A stretch of DNA of 18,708 nucleotides from RUG472 sp045224495 (GTDB taxonomy: Bacteria; Bacillota; Clostridia; Christensenellales; CAG-138). Shown piece after piece: positions 7,597 to 14,892 of the stretch. Every line of letters begins with the position of its first letter. Position 1 is the first letter of the stretch. The translations under genes and the position numbers were made by a program. The notes under the pieces are model-generated. The model was not told the origin of the DNA. It saw only the letters and a list, made by a program, of their open reading frames with translations, and did not search any database. The stretch covers positions 1 through 18,708 of the forward strand of contig JBGVAK010000178.1 in NCBI GenBank assembly GCA_045224495.1, in the 5' to 3' direction.

Positions 7597-8661
7597 ATGA
7601 ATCCAAAGTATCAGGTCGTGGCAGAAGCACTCCGGCAGGGGATACTGGACGGAACGTACCAGAAGACCCTGCCCACAGAGCTGGCGCTGTGCGCTCAGTT
7701 TCAGGTGAGCCGGCAGACGGTGCGTCAGGCGCTGTCGCTGCTGGAGGCGGAACAGCTCATCGATCGCATACAGGGCAGCGGTTCCCACATCCGTCAGCAG
7801 CAGGAGAGCACGCCAAGGCCCCATCGCTCCATCGCCGTGGTGACGACCTACATCAGCGACTATATCTTTCCCAGCATCCTGCGCGAGATCGAAGCTGTCT
7901 GCTCGGAGAACGACAGCACCCCGCTGTTGTTCGCGACGCAAAACCAGTTCGCCAACGAGCGCAAGATCCTGACGACGCTGCTGGAGATGGAGCAGCTGGA
8001 CGGTGTGCTCGTAGAGGGAACGAAGACCGGCCTTCCAAATCCCAATATCAAGCTCTACCAGAAGCTGATGGAGAAGGGGGTCCCGCTGGTGTTCATGCAC
8101 GGCAACTACGGGGAGCTGCCGGACACCCTGTACGTTTTGGACGACAATGCGGCGGGCAGCCGGATGCTGGTGGAATACCTGTATGGGAAGGGGCACAGGA
8201 AGATCGCCGGCATCTTCAAATACGACGATCTGCAGGGTCGGCAGCGCTTCACGGGCTACAGCGACGCCATGCAGGCCCTGGGATTGCCGCTGGAGGACAA
8301 AAACATCCTCTGGTACAGCACCGACCAGAAGGACCGCTTCCTGCGGGAGGGGGTCGACGAGAAGCGCGTGAGCGAGCTCTTTGCCGGCTGCAGCGCCGTC
8401 ATCTGCTACAACGACGAGATCGCTCTGCGCGTGGTTTCCTATTTGAATAAGATCGGCCTTTCCGTCCCGGGCGACGTAGCCGTGGTCAGCTTCGACAACA
8501 GCCAGTACAGCGAACTTTCCGTTCCGCGCATCACGTCCCTGTCCCACGAGCCTTTCAACGTGGGCCGGATGGTCGCAGAGCTCCTCTTCCGCTATCTCAG
8601 CGGCGAGCAGTGCGCCTCCGCGCTGGCCCCCTGGACCCTGATAGAGAAGGAGAGCAGCTGA
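7597..8661 (+). CDS. araR: Arabinose-responsive transcriptional repressor AraR
   Basis: A 354-residue repressor with a GntR-type winged helix at about residues 1-68 (MNPKYQVVAEALR, PTELALCAQFQVSRQTVRQAL, IQGSGSHI). A LacI-type sugar-binding domain runs from about residue 77 to the end. The stretch VVTTYISDYIFPSILREIE and the later CYNDEIALRVVSYL and SFDNSQYSELSVPRITSL are near matches to remembered Bacillus subtilis AraR, so the identification is firm. The ATG at 7597-7599 has AAGGAG seven bases upstream. A longer frame to 7348 would cross the promoter and is rejected. It is transcribed divergently from the arabinose operon and is expected to repress it until L-arabinose binds the C-terminal domain. 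A strong terminator follows 66 bases after the stop, so it is monocistronic. Confidence 0.95.
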   Translation: MNPKYQVVAEALRQGILDGTYQKTLPTELALCAQFQVSRQTVRQALSLLEAEQLIDRIQGSGSHIRQQQESTPRPHRSIAVVTTYISDYIFPSILREIEAVCSENDSTPLLFATQNQFANERKILTTLLEMEQLDGVLVEGTKTGLPNPNIKLYQKLMEKGVPLVFMHGNYGELPDTLYVLDDNAAGSRMLVEYLYGKGHRKIAGIFKYDDLQGRQRFTGYSDAMQALGLPLEDKNILWYSTDQKDRFLREGVDEKRVSELFAGCSAVICYNDEIALRVVSYLNKIGLSVPGDVAVVSFDNSQYSELSVPRITSLSHEPFNVGRMVAELLFRYLSGEQCASALAPWTLIEKESS

Positions 8662-8727
8662 AGCGCGCCCATACAAACAGCCTTCGCCCTGAAGACAGAT
8701 GCCGACACGTATTCATCAAAACACAAG

Positions 8728-8772
8728 AGGGCGTTTTCAGACCATCCTATGTCTGAAAGCGCCCTGATTTTT
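8728..8772 (+). terminator. Rho-independent terminator of araR
   Basis: A 15-bp stem (8728-8742 with 8751-8765, one U-G wobble) and an 8-base loop CATCCTAT. It is followed by GATTTTT and a second T-run a few bases later. It lies 66 bases after the araR stop in the correct orientation. Confidence 0.88.
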
Positions 8773-8907
8773 ACGCTTTTTGCGGTTGCTGCTTCTCCCG
8801 CGGCGATGATACGGCCCCACGGCGGGGATCCATATAAATGCGTTTTAGGACACGTGGCGGAAGGTCGGACGGCCGGCTGATACATCTTGTGTTGTTTCGT
8901 TCAACCT

Positions 8908-8919
8908 AACGCAAGCGTT
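8908..8919. promoter_or_regulatory. Candidate repressor operator overlapping the cutC -35 box
   Basis: The palindrome AACGCAAGCGTT has 5-bp perfect arms and a 2-base centre, the style of a LacI-family operator. It overlaps the first bases of the predicted -35 box, so a bound protein would block the promoter. No matching regulator gene is in the window. The half-site AACGCA recurs at 14766-14771 in the leader of the CUT1 operon. Confidence 0.4.
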
Positions 8920-8945
8920 GCTTTTTCCTCCGGGTGTGGTATCAT
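8918..8945 (+). promoter_or_regulatory. Probable promoter of cutC and the NahK-like kinase
   Basis: TTGCTT (8918-8923), a 16-bp spacer and TATCAT (8940-8945). The start is expected near 8952, about 49 bases before the cutC ATG. The -35 box is suboptimal and the spacer one base short, so the strength is probably moderate. Confidence 0.6.
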
Positions 8946-9000
8946 ATGTATATCCCATCCTGTGTATGGGGCAAAGGAACCAGAGAAGGGGGAAAGAAAG

Positions 9001-9747
9001 ATGGCATCTGTTTTACTGGAGGTCTGCTGCGGCAGTGCGGACGACGTGATCCAGGCGAAGCTGGGCGGCGGGGATCGGGTGGAGCTCTGCAGCGATCTTT
9101 TTCACGGGGGTCTCACGCCGACCGTGGGCTCTTTGCGCGTGGCCAAGCGGGAGACCGGGATGCCCATCATAGCCATGATCCGGCCCAGGGAGGGCGGCTT
9201 TTGCTACAGCGAGGCGGAGTTCGCCGTCTGCCTGGAGGACGGCAGGGCCCTGCTGGAGGCCGGCGCGGACGGCCTGGTTTTCGGCTTTCTCCGGGAGGAC
9301 GGACGCGTGGACGGGGAGCGGACGCGGCGTCTCACGGAGCTGGCCCGGGCCGCCGGGAAGGACGCCGTCTTTCACCGGGCCATCGACGTGGTCCCCGATT
9401 GGAGAGAGGCGCTGGACCTGCTGGCGGAGTTGGGGGTGACCCGGGTGCTCACCAGCGGCCAGGAACCGGACGTTTCCCTGGGCACTGAGACGGTCCGGGA
9501 GATGATCCGCTACGCCGCCGGACGCATTGAGGTCATGCCCGGGGCGGGGATCACGCTCCGGAACGCGCCGCGGATCGTCGCCGAAACGGGCGCCGACCAG
9601 ATCCATGTGGCCGCCTACCGCACCGTCTTTGACCGTTCGGTGGAGAACAACCGGGCTATCTTTTACGGCGGGTGCCTCTATCCGCCGGAGGATAGGTTTT
9701 CCCTGATCGACCGGGAGATCATCGGCGGCATCGCCAAGACGCTTTGA
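9001..9747 (+). CDS. cutC: CutC family protein (TIM barrel)
   Basis: The 248 residues match the usual length of the CutC family, and the whole chain reads as one domain. Recognisable stretches are LEVCCGSADDVIQAKLGG near the start, RVELCSDLFHGGLTPT, IIAMIRPREGGFCYS, GADGLVFGFLREDG and FHRAIDVVPDW, then MPGAGIT and GADQIHVAAYR. The family was named for copper homeostasis, but its fold is that of an enzyme and its true reaction is not established. The start is the ATG at 9001-9003, preceded by AGAAGGGGG. It lies 11 bp ahead of the NahK-like sugar kinase with a single promoter upstream, so the two are almost certainly cotranscribed. That pairing points to carbohydrate metabolism rather than copper (inference). 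No metal-transport gene is nearby. Confidence 0.9.
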   Translation: MASVLLEVCCGSADDVIQAKLGGGDRVELCSDLFHGGLTPTVGSLRVAKRETGMPIIAMIRPREGGFCYSEAEFAVCLEDGRALLEAGADGLVFGFLREDGRVDGERTRRLTELARAAGKDAVFHRAIDVVPDWREALDLLAELGVTRVLTSGQEPDVSLGTETVREMIRYAAGRIEVMPGAGITLRNAPRIVAETGADQIHVAAYRTVFDRSVENNRAIFYGGCLYPPEDRFSLIDREIIGGIAKTL

Positions 9748-9758
9748 GAGGAGACCCC

Positions 9759-10820
9759 ATGGAAGCGATACTCCGGCGATTTTCCCTGCAGGGCCGCCCG
9801 CTGACCTGTGAGCGCTTCGGCCAGGGACACATCAACCAAACTTATCTCGTGACCACCGACAGCGACCGGCGCTATATCCTGCAGCGCATCAGTCGCGCCG
9901 CGTTCAACGACATTCCCGCCCTGATGCGCAACATCGCCGCAGTGACCGGCTTCCTGGCCGCCCGCAGCAGCGATCCAAGGCAGACCCTGCACCTGATCCC
10001 CGCCCGGGACGGCGGGGACTGGGTCAGAGACGGGGCGGGCGAGGCCTGGCGCGTCTACGACTATGTGGAGGACAGCGTCTGCCTGCAGGTCCCCGAGAGC
10101 CCGGAGGACTTCTATGAGAGCGCCGTCGCCTTCGGCAGCTTTCAGAGGATGCTGGCGGATTTTCCCGCCGAGACCCTCCATGAGACGATCCCCAACTTCC
10201 ACAACACCCCGGATCGCTACCGCATATTCCGGGAGAAGCTGGCCGCCGATCCCATGGGGCGGGCATCTCAGGTACAGCGGGAGATCGATTTCGTTCTCGC
10301 CCGGGAGGAGGAGGCCGCCGTCCTGCAACGGATGCGGGAGACGGGCGAGCTGCCCCTTAGGGTGACCCATAACGACACCAAGCTCAACAACGTCCTGTTC
10401 GATGAAAAGACCCGCAAGGCCCTGTGCGTGATCGACCTCGATACGGTGATGCCCGGCCTGGTGGCCTTCGATTTCGGCGATTCCATCCGCTTCGGGGCGT
10501 CCACGGGACCGGAGGACGAACGGGATCTCAGTCGGATCAGCCTAAACCTATCCCTGTATCGACGCTTCACGGAGGGCTTTATCCCGGCCTGCGGCGTGCT
10601 CACGCCGCGCGAGATCGAAACGCTGCCCCTGGGCGCGAAGATCATGACCCTGGAATGCGGACTGCGGTTCCTCACCGACTACCTGGACGGCGACCATTAT
10701 TTCGGCATTTCCCGCCGGTCGCACAATCTGGACAGGGCACGGACCCAATTCAAGCTGGTGGAGGATACGGAGCGACACTGGCCCGAGATCTGCGGCATCA
10801 TAGAGGACTGCCGCCCCTGA
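9759..10820 (+). CDS. NahK-like anomeric sugar kinase (aminoglycoside phosphotransferase fold)
   Basis: A 353-residue cytoplasmic kinase. It resembles Bifidobacterium N-acetylhexosamine 1-kinase (NahK/LnpB) along its whole length, as remembered. Shared stretches are GQGHINQTYLVTTD (residues 21-34), FHNTPDRY, VTHNDTKLNN (202-211), IDLDTVMPG (225-233) and DFGDSIRFGAS (238-248). The His-x-Asp...Asn catalytic loop and the Asp-Leu-Asp metal site of this fold are intact. The likely reaction is ATP-dependent phosphorylation of GlcNAc/GalNAc, or a related hexose, at C1. The start is the ATG at 9759-9761 after GAGGAG. A TTG three codons into the end of cutC lacks its own ribosome binding site. It is the second gene of a two-gene operon ending at a strong bidirectional terminator, opposite a CUT1 importer that may supply its substrate. 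Specificity is inferred from similarity only. Confidence 0.85.
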   Translation: MEAILRRFSLQGRPLTCERFGQGHINQTYLVTTDSDRRYILQRISRAAFNDIPALMRNIAAVTGFLAARSSDPRQTLHLIPARDGGDWVRDGAGEAWRVYDYVEDSVCLQVPESPEDFYESAVAFGSFQRMLADFPAETLHETIPNFHNTPDRYRIFREKLAADPMGRASQVQREIDFVLAREEEAAVLQRMRETGELPLRVTHNDTKLNNVLFDEKTRKALCVIDLDTVMPGLVAFDFGDSIRFGASTGPEDERDLSRISLNLSLYRRFTEGFIPACGVLTPREIETLPLGAKIMTLECGLRFLTDYLDGDHYFGISRRSHNLDRARTQFKLVEDTERHWPEICGIIEDCRP

Positions 10821-10830
10821 GGACAGACAT

Positions 10831-10866
10831 AAAAACGGCTGTTGCAAAAGCAACAGCCGTTTTTTT
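10831..10866. terminator. Bidirectional Rho-independent terminator
   Basis: A perfect 15-bp stem (10831-10845 with 10850-10864) with an AAAA loop. T7 (10860-10866) lies on the plus side and A5, read as T5 on the minus strand, on the other. It sits between the convergent ends of the kinase (10820) and the MalG-type permease (10882) and can end both transcripts. Confidence 0.95.
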
Positions 10867-10881
10867 CGTTAAAAGGGAGGA

Positions 10882-12474
10882 TCAGCCCTTGACGCCGCCG
10901 GAGGTGAGCCCCGCGGTCAGGTGTTTCTCGATGGACATGAACAGGATCACCACGGGGATCGTGGCCAGGAGCGAGGCGGCGAAGAGGTACTGCCACTCGA
11001 TCATGTTGAAGGAGGAGAACTGGGTGATGCCCACCGTGATGGGGCGGTTGGCGTTGGTGGAGATGAGCACGGTGGAGATGGTGTACTCGTTCCATGCGTT
11101 GATGAACACGAAGATCAGCGCCGTCACGATGCCGGGCGCGGCCATGGGGATCAGCACTCGGGTCAAGGCGCCCAGGGTGCCGCAGCCGTCGATCAGCGCG
11201 GCCTGCTCCATCTCCGGAGAGATGGACACAAAGGTGCCCCGTAGGAGCCACACGGCAAAGGCCTGGTTGAAAGCGGCGTTGATGAGCATGAGGCCCAGGA
11301 TGCTGTCGTTCAGATGCAGCGTGTTCATCAGCTGGGAGATGCCGATCAGCAGCACCACCGGGGAGAACATCTGGCTCATGATCACGAAGCCCAGGAAAGC
11401 CTTCTTGCCCGCAAAGCGCATGCGCGCCATGGCGTAGGCCGCGGGGATGCCGCAGAGCATGGCCAGGGCCGTGGCCCCGCCGGCCACCAGCAGAGAGTTG
11501 AGCAGATACCGCGGCACGCCCCGGTGGATGATGTCCGTGAGATTGCTCCATAGCCATTTGACCGGGAACATGTGCAAAAAGTACATGTTCAGCGTCTCGG
11601 CGTTGGAGCGGAAGGCGGTGATGAACATCACATAATAGGGATAGAGCGTCACGATGCAAACGATGACGACAAACACATAAAGGCAGCCCCGGGCCAGCGC
11701 GTTTTTGACCGCGCCCCGGCGGATCTGCACCGCAGCGAGGAGCGACACGAAGAGGGCCGGCATCAGCACCCAGATCAGGCCGGAATGCCGGATCTGCAGC
11801 CCCGCCAGAGCATCCCCGATCCCATCGCCCATCTTTCCGTCAAAGAGGAATCGGTCCAATTTGGCAAAGAACGCATCCTTGCCCTCGGTGAGACGCTCCG
11901 CGTTGAATAGGCCGATCTGACGGTTGAAGGCGTAATTGTTCATCAGGATGAACACCGGGACCAGCAGCAGGGCCAGCAGCAGGCAGACCGCGGCCGCGGA
12001 GCGCAGATAGGCGGAGCGGCGGTCCAGATACCGGTGTATCACATCCATGCTTTTGCAGCAGCCCAGGAGCACGGCCAGAAAGGCGAGGGCCATCAGCAGC
12101 AGGATCGCCGCTGCCGCAGTGGCCGAGGGCAGGCCGGAGCCCAAAAACCCCAGCATGCTCTTGCCGAAGCTTTCGTTGATGGTAAAGATGATCAGCGAGG
12201 TCTTGTTGCCCTTGCTGTTCACGCGCTCCACCACGTCCTCTCCGATCTGGACGTCGAAGCCCTGCTCGCGGTATTTTTCCGCTGCTTCCTCCACCTCTGC
12301 CCTGACGGCGAGGTACTTTTCGTCCCCCACGAAGGTATTGGGGGATTTTTTGGTGTAGACGCTGATGCTGAAGCGGTAGAGGGGCAGACTCATGAGGATC
12401 AGGGCGAGGACGAGCCCTATGATCATCAGCACGAGCGCCCGGCGATTGGAGGAGGCGATGTCGGGATGTTTCAT
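10882..12474 (-). CDS. CUT1 sugar ABC transporter permease, MalG-type, with large N-terminal extension
   Basis: The C-terminal half (about residues 262-530) is a standard MalG-type permease: LYPYYVMFITAFRS, six predicted membrane segments and the EAA loop EMEQAALIDGCGTLGALTRV (421-440) ending in LIPMAAPG, where the ATPase docks. Family members are usually about 280 residues; this one has 530. The extra part holds a membrane segment at about 14-33, a charged outer stretch (about 34-105, including EVEEAAEKYREQGFDVQIG) and further hydrophobic segments near 117-140, 158-178 and 233-249. The start is the ATG at 12472-12474 with AAAGGAGG seven bases upstream. It overlaps the stop of the MalF-type gene by four bases (ATGA), so translation is coupled. 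No ATPase gene follows. The frame is continuous, so the extension is genuine unless a sequencing error joined two genes. Confidence 0.9.
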   Translation of the reverse strand: MKHPDIASSNRRALVLMIIGLVLALILMSLPLYRFSISVYTKKSPNTFVGDEKYLAVRAEVEEAAEKYREQGFDVQIGEDVVERVNSKGNKTSLIIFTINESFGKSMLGFLGSGLPSATAAAAILLLMALAFLAVLLGCCKSMDVIHRYLDRRSAYLRSAAAVCLLLALLLVPVFILMNNYAFNRQIGLFNAERLTEGKDAFFAKLDRFLFDGKMGDGIGDALAGLQIRHSGLIWVLMPALFVSLLAAVQIRRGAVKNALARGCLYVFVVIVCIVTLYPYYVMFITAFRSNAETLNMYFLHMFPVKWLWSNLTDIIHRGVPRYLLNSLLVAGGATALAMLCGIPAAYAMARMRFAGKKAFLGFVIMSQMFSPVVLLIGISQLMNTLHLNDSILGLMLINAAFNQAFAVWLLRGTFVSISPEMEQAALIDGCGTLGALTRVLIPMAAPGIVTALIFVFINAWNEYTISTVLISTNANRPITVGITQFSSFNMIEWQYLFAASLLATIPVVILFMSIEKHLTAGLTSGGVKG

Positions 12475-13358
12475 TGCTCGTCCTCCTTTCGCATGACGGT
12501 CATCATATACACCCCCGCGCATGCGCACAGGATCAAAAAGCCGATCACCGACAGAGCCGTGGCCGGTCCCTTCCTCCGGTCATAGAAGGAGAGCATGTAT
12601 AGATAGGTGATCATGGTGTCCGTCTTGTTGGCCGGCGCACCTTTCGTCATGGTGTAAATGATGGGGAAGGAATTGAAAACGTAGATGATATTCAAAACGG
12701 TGCTCACGGTCAGGGAGGGCCTGACCATGGGGATCGTGATCTTCCACAGCTTGTCCCAGAAGCCCGCGCCGTCCACGGTGGCGGCCTCGTAGAGGGAACC
12801 GTCGATGGACTGGAGCCCCGAGAGCACACAGAAGGCGACAAAGGGAACGGTGACGAAAATACCCACGCCACATTCCCAGATGAACTCGATCTGATAGCTG
12901 GCGCGCCAGTTGATCGCTTGTTGGATGATGCCCAGGTTCAGCAGCACGTTGTTGAGATTGCCGTATTCGTATTTGATGATGTAGTTCCAGACGGAGGCCT
13001 GGATGACCAGGGAGGTGGCCCAGGGGAAGACCAGGATGGCACGGGCGATCTTGCGCCCGCGGAACTTCTGGTTGAGCACCATGGCGATGATAAAGCCCAG
13101 GACCGTGGACAGTCCAACCACTGAGATCACCCAGATAAAGGTGTTGATCATCACCGTTTTGAAGGCGGGGAGCTGCACTGCCTCTTTAAAGTTTTTGAAA
13201 CCGACGAATCCCCCGACCACCCCCGCCTTGGAGATATCGCTGAAGGACAGCTTGAAGACGATGAGGATCGGGAAGACCACGAAGATCGAGATCAGGAGGA
13301 TGCTGGGCAGCAGCCAAATATAGGGCTCCCATTTCCTCCGATTGAGCGGGGAATCCAA
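12471..13358 (-). CDS. CUT1 sugar ABC transporter permease, MalF/UgpA-type
   Basis: A 295-residue permease with about six membrane segments, the first at WEPYIWLLPSILLISIF. The EAA loop GSLYEAATVDGAGFWDKLWK leading into ITIPMVRPSL marks it as the first permease of a CUT1 importer for oligosaccharides or similar sugars. I place the start at the TTG at 13356-13358 (read as Met-Asp-Ser-Pro-Leu-Asn-Arg-Arg). It is seven bases after a perfect AAGGAGGT, while the upstream in-frame sequence runs back through the hairpin and into the binding-protein gene. Its stop overlaps the start of the MalG-type gene by four bases. It is the second gene of the operon, after a stem-loop that probably lowers its expression relative to the binding protein. 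Confidence 0.9.
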   Translation of the reverse strand: MDSPLNRRKWEPYIWLLPSILLISIFVVFPILIVFKLSFSDISKAGVVGGFVGFKNFKEAVQLPAFKTVMINTFIWVISVVGLSTVLGFIIAMVLNQKFRGRKIARAILVFPWATSLVIQASVWNYIIKYEYGNLNNVLLNLGIIQQAINWRASYQIEFIWECGVGIFVTVPFVAFCVLSGLQSIDGSLYEAATVDGAGFWDKLWKITIPMVRPSLTVSTVLNIIYVFNSFPIIYTMTKGAPANKTDTMITYLYMLSFYDRRKGPATALSVIGFLILCACAGVYMMTVMRKEDEQ

Positions 13359-13416
13359 GGATCGTACCTCCTTGCTTTCGGGTCCGGCGCATGGCGTCGA
13401 AGGGGAAAATGAAAGG

Positions 13417-13442
13417 GGAGCCGGCTGAAACCAGCCGGCTCC
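13417..13442 (-). promoter_or_regulatory. Intra-operon stem-loop after the CUT1 binding-protein gene
   Basis: Perfect 11-bp inverted repeat GGAGCCGGCTG / CAGCCGGCTCC with a 4-base loop. It is 13 bases after the binding-protein stop in the direction of transcription and is followed by CCCTTTCATTTTCC. The poor T-run suggests partial termination or protection of the upstream message from 3' decay. It parallels the stem-loop in the arabinose operon. Confidence 0.8.
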
Positions 13443-13455
13443 GCAAAACAAGCGA

Positions 13456-14724
13456 TCAGTGTACGAGCGCGGCCTGGAGGGCATCGAGCTCGGCTTGGAT
13501 GTCAGCGCCGGTCAGCGCAGCCTGCTCAGCCGCGATGACGCCCTGCTTGACCTGGTCCCACTCAGCCTTGGCGGCGGGATAGAACTGGCAGGTGCCGAGA
13601 ACGTCGAGCCAGGCGGCGAAGCTGGGATCGGAGGCGACCAGAGCCTCGACGGCAGAGTTGACGGCAGGCAGGAAGCCCTCCATGCTGACCCAGCCTACGT
13701 AGTTCTCCGGATCATAGAAGAACTTGAGGAACTTACCGATGGCCTCGTTCCGAGCGGCCTGATCGGGAGCGGATTCGTCCTTGAAGGCCATGACGCGGTC
13801 CATGACGCCCACGGAGGAGCCGGTCTTGCCCTCGTTGGCGGGAATGCCGGCGGTGGCCATATTGATGTTGCCGCCCTTGTCAGCCACATAGGTGGGGAGC
13901 TGGTTGGGGGCGATGACCATGGCCATCTTGCCGGCAGCGAACATATCCTGCAGGTCGTAACGGGTCTGGGTGGCGGGGTTGGGGTTGGTGTAGCCCTTCT
14001 CGATCAGACCGAGGGCGAACTTGATGCCCTCCGCATTCTCCGCGCTGTTGACAGCCCAGTTGCCTTCGGCGTCCACGAAGCCGCCGCCGTTGCCCCAGGT
14101 GTAGTACGCGAAGGCGGCCTGGCCTTCGTCGGTGGTCATGTCGATGCCCCAGGGATAGACCTCACCGTTGTAGAAGTCGACGATGGCCTGGCAGGCGTCC
14201 TCGAGCTCAGCCCAGGTGGTGGGGACCTCGATGCCCACTTCGTTGAACATGTCCACATTGTAGAACATGGCGCGGGCGGAGGCCAGATCCGGCACGGCCC
14301 ACACGGTGTCATCGATCACGGACTGGGCGATGAACTGGGGGAAGAAGTCGTTGAACAGATCCTCCGGGCAGTAGTCCTTGACGGGCATCAGCAAACCTTC
14401 GTTGGCGTAGTTGGCGAAGACGTCGATGTTCAAAATGTCGGGGGCATTGTGGTTGGCAATACGGGTATCGACTTCGGTATAGACATCGTTCCAGGAGACC
14501 ACGTCCAAATTCAGCTTGATCCCGGGGTTCTCGGCCTCGAACTTCTCGACGAAGTTGGTGCCGTTCATGCCTTTTCCCAGGAACCATTCCTGCGTGTTGG
14601 GACCGTACTGGCAGATGATGACGTCGAGAGTGATCTCTTCGCCCTCAGCAGAGACGGGCTTGGCGACGGCGGTGAGTCCCAGGACCATCAGCAGCGCCAA
14701 CGCGATAGACAGTAGCTTCTTCAT
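13456..14724 (-). CDS. CUT1 sugar ABC transporter substrate-binding protein
   Basis: A 422-residue extracellular binding protein (solute-binding family 1, MalE-like). Typical features are EKFEAENPGIKLNLDVVSWNDVY, a DILNIDVFANYANEG segment, ARAMFYNVDMFNEVGIEVPTTW and a DMFAAGKMAMVIAP stretch. The leader MKKLLSIALALLMVLGLTAV ends in a signal peptidase I site VSA|EGEE at residues 26/27. It has no lipobox cysteine, as in the other binding protein here. The ATG at 14722-14724 follows AGGAGG closely. A longer frame reaches 15636 but crosses the promoter and a repeat, so it is rejected. It is the first gene of the operon, with a consensus promoter about 70 bases upstream. The substrate is unknown. 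The convergent NahK-like kinase makes a HexNAc-containing sugar plausible, but nothing in the sequence proves it. Confidence 0.93.
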   Translation of the reverse strand: MKKLLSIALALLMVLGLTAVAKPVSAEGEEITLDVIICQYGPNTQEWFLGKGMNGTNFVEKFEAENPGIKLNLDVVSWNDVYTEVDTRIANHNAPDILNIDVFANYANEGLLMPVKDYCPEDLFNDFFPQFIAQSVIDDTVWAVPDLASARAMFYNVDMFNEVGIEVPTTWAELEDACQAIVDFYNGEVYPWGIDMTTDEGQAAFAYYTWGNGGGFVDAEGNWAVNSAENAEGIKFALGLIEKGYTNPNPATQTRYDLQDMFAAGKMAMVIAPNQLPTYVADKGGNINMATAGIPANEGKTGSSVGVMDRVMAFKDESAPDQAARNEAIGKFLKFFYDPENYVGWVSMEGFLPAVNSAVEALVASDPSFAAWLDVLGTCQFYPAAKAEWDQVKQGVIAAEQAALTGADIQAELDALQAALVH

Positions 14725-14774
14725 GTGTTTCCTCCTATAATAGTATGATGTGGATGCGCCAAAACAACGCACCG

Positions 14775-14788
14775 AGGGCATATACCCT
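14775..14788. promoter_or_regulatory. Possible operator at the CUT1 operon start site
   Basis: AGGGCATATACCCT is a palindrome with one mismatched pair. It lies just downstream of the predicted transcription start (about 14790), where a repressor would block elongation. A second symmetric element, TGCG-N9-CGCA, lies at 14755-14771. No regulator gene for this operon is visible in the window. Confidence 0.35.
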
Positions 14789-14796
14789 GTATCAAA

Positions 14797-14826
14797 ATAA
14801 TACATTCTCCTGCCCCCCTTTGTCAA
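14797..14826 (-). promoter_or_regulatory. Sigma-A promoter of the CUT1 operon
   Basis: Read on the minus strand: a perfect TTGACA (14821-14826), an 18-bp spacer and TATTAT (14797-14802). The start is expected near 14790, about 66 bases before the binding-protein ATG. The spacer contains a run of six G, which may affect strength. Confidence 0.78.
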
Positions 14827-14892
14827 TATGAAAGGTGGCTCGAGGGGGCCTTTGCAGAAAAAAGGGTAACAGGACGGGGATGGCAAAAAAGA

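Larger units (their letters stand above)
8662..9000. other. Intergenic region between araR and cutC
   Basis: A 339-bp spacer holding the araR terminator at its left and, at its right, the cutC promoter with an overlapping palindrome. The middle (about 8773-8907) shows no convincing gene, RNA or repeat. An ORF in frame with cutC from 8887 lacks a ribosome binding site and spans the promoter, so it is not coding. Confidence 0.75.

Noticed and set aside
7465..8676. A 403-codon minus-strand ORF opposite araR
   Set aside because: AraR is certain from near-identical family motifs; the opposite frame has no recognisable domain and would run through the araR promoter.
9001..9747. Copper-resistance locus suggested by cutC
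   Set aside because: No copper ATPase, chaperone, oxidase or metal-responsive regulator is present; all neighbours concern sugars.
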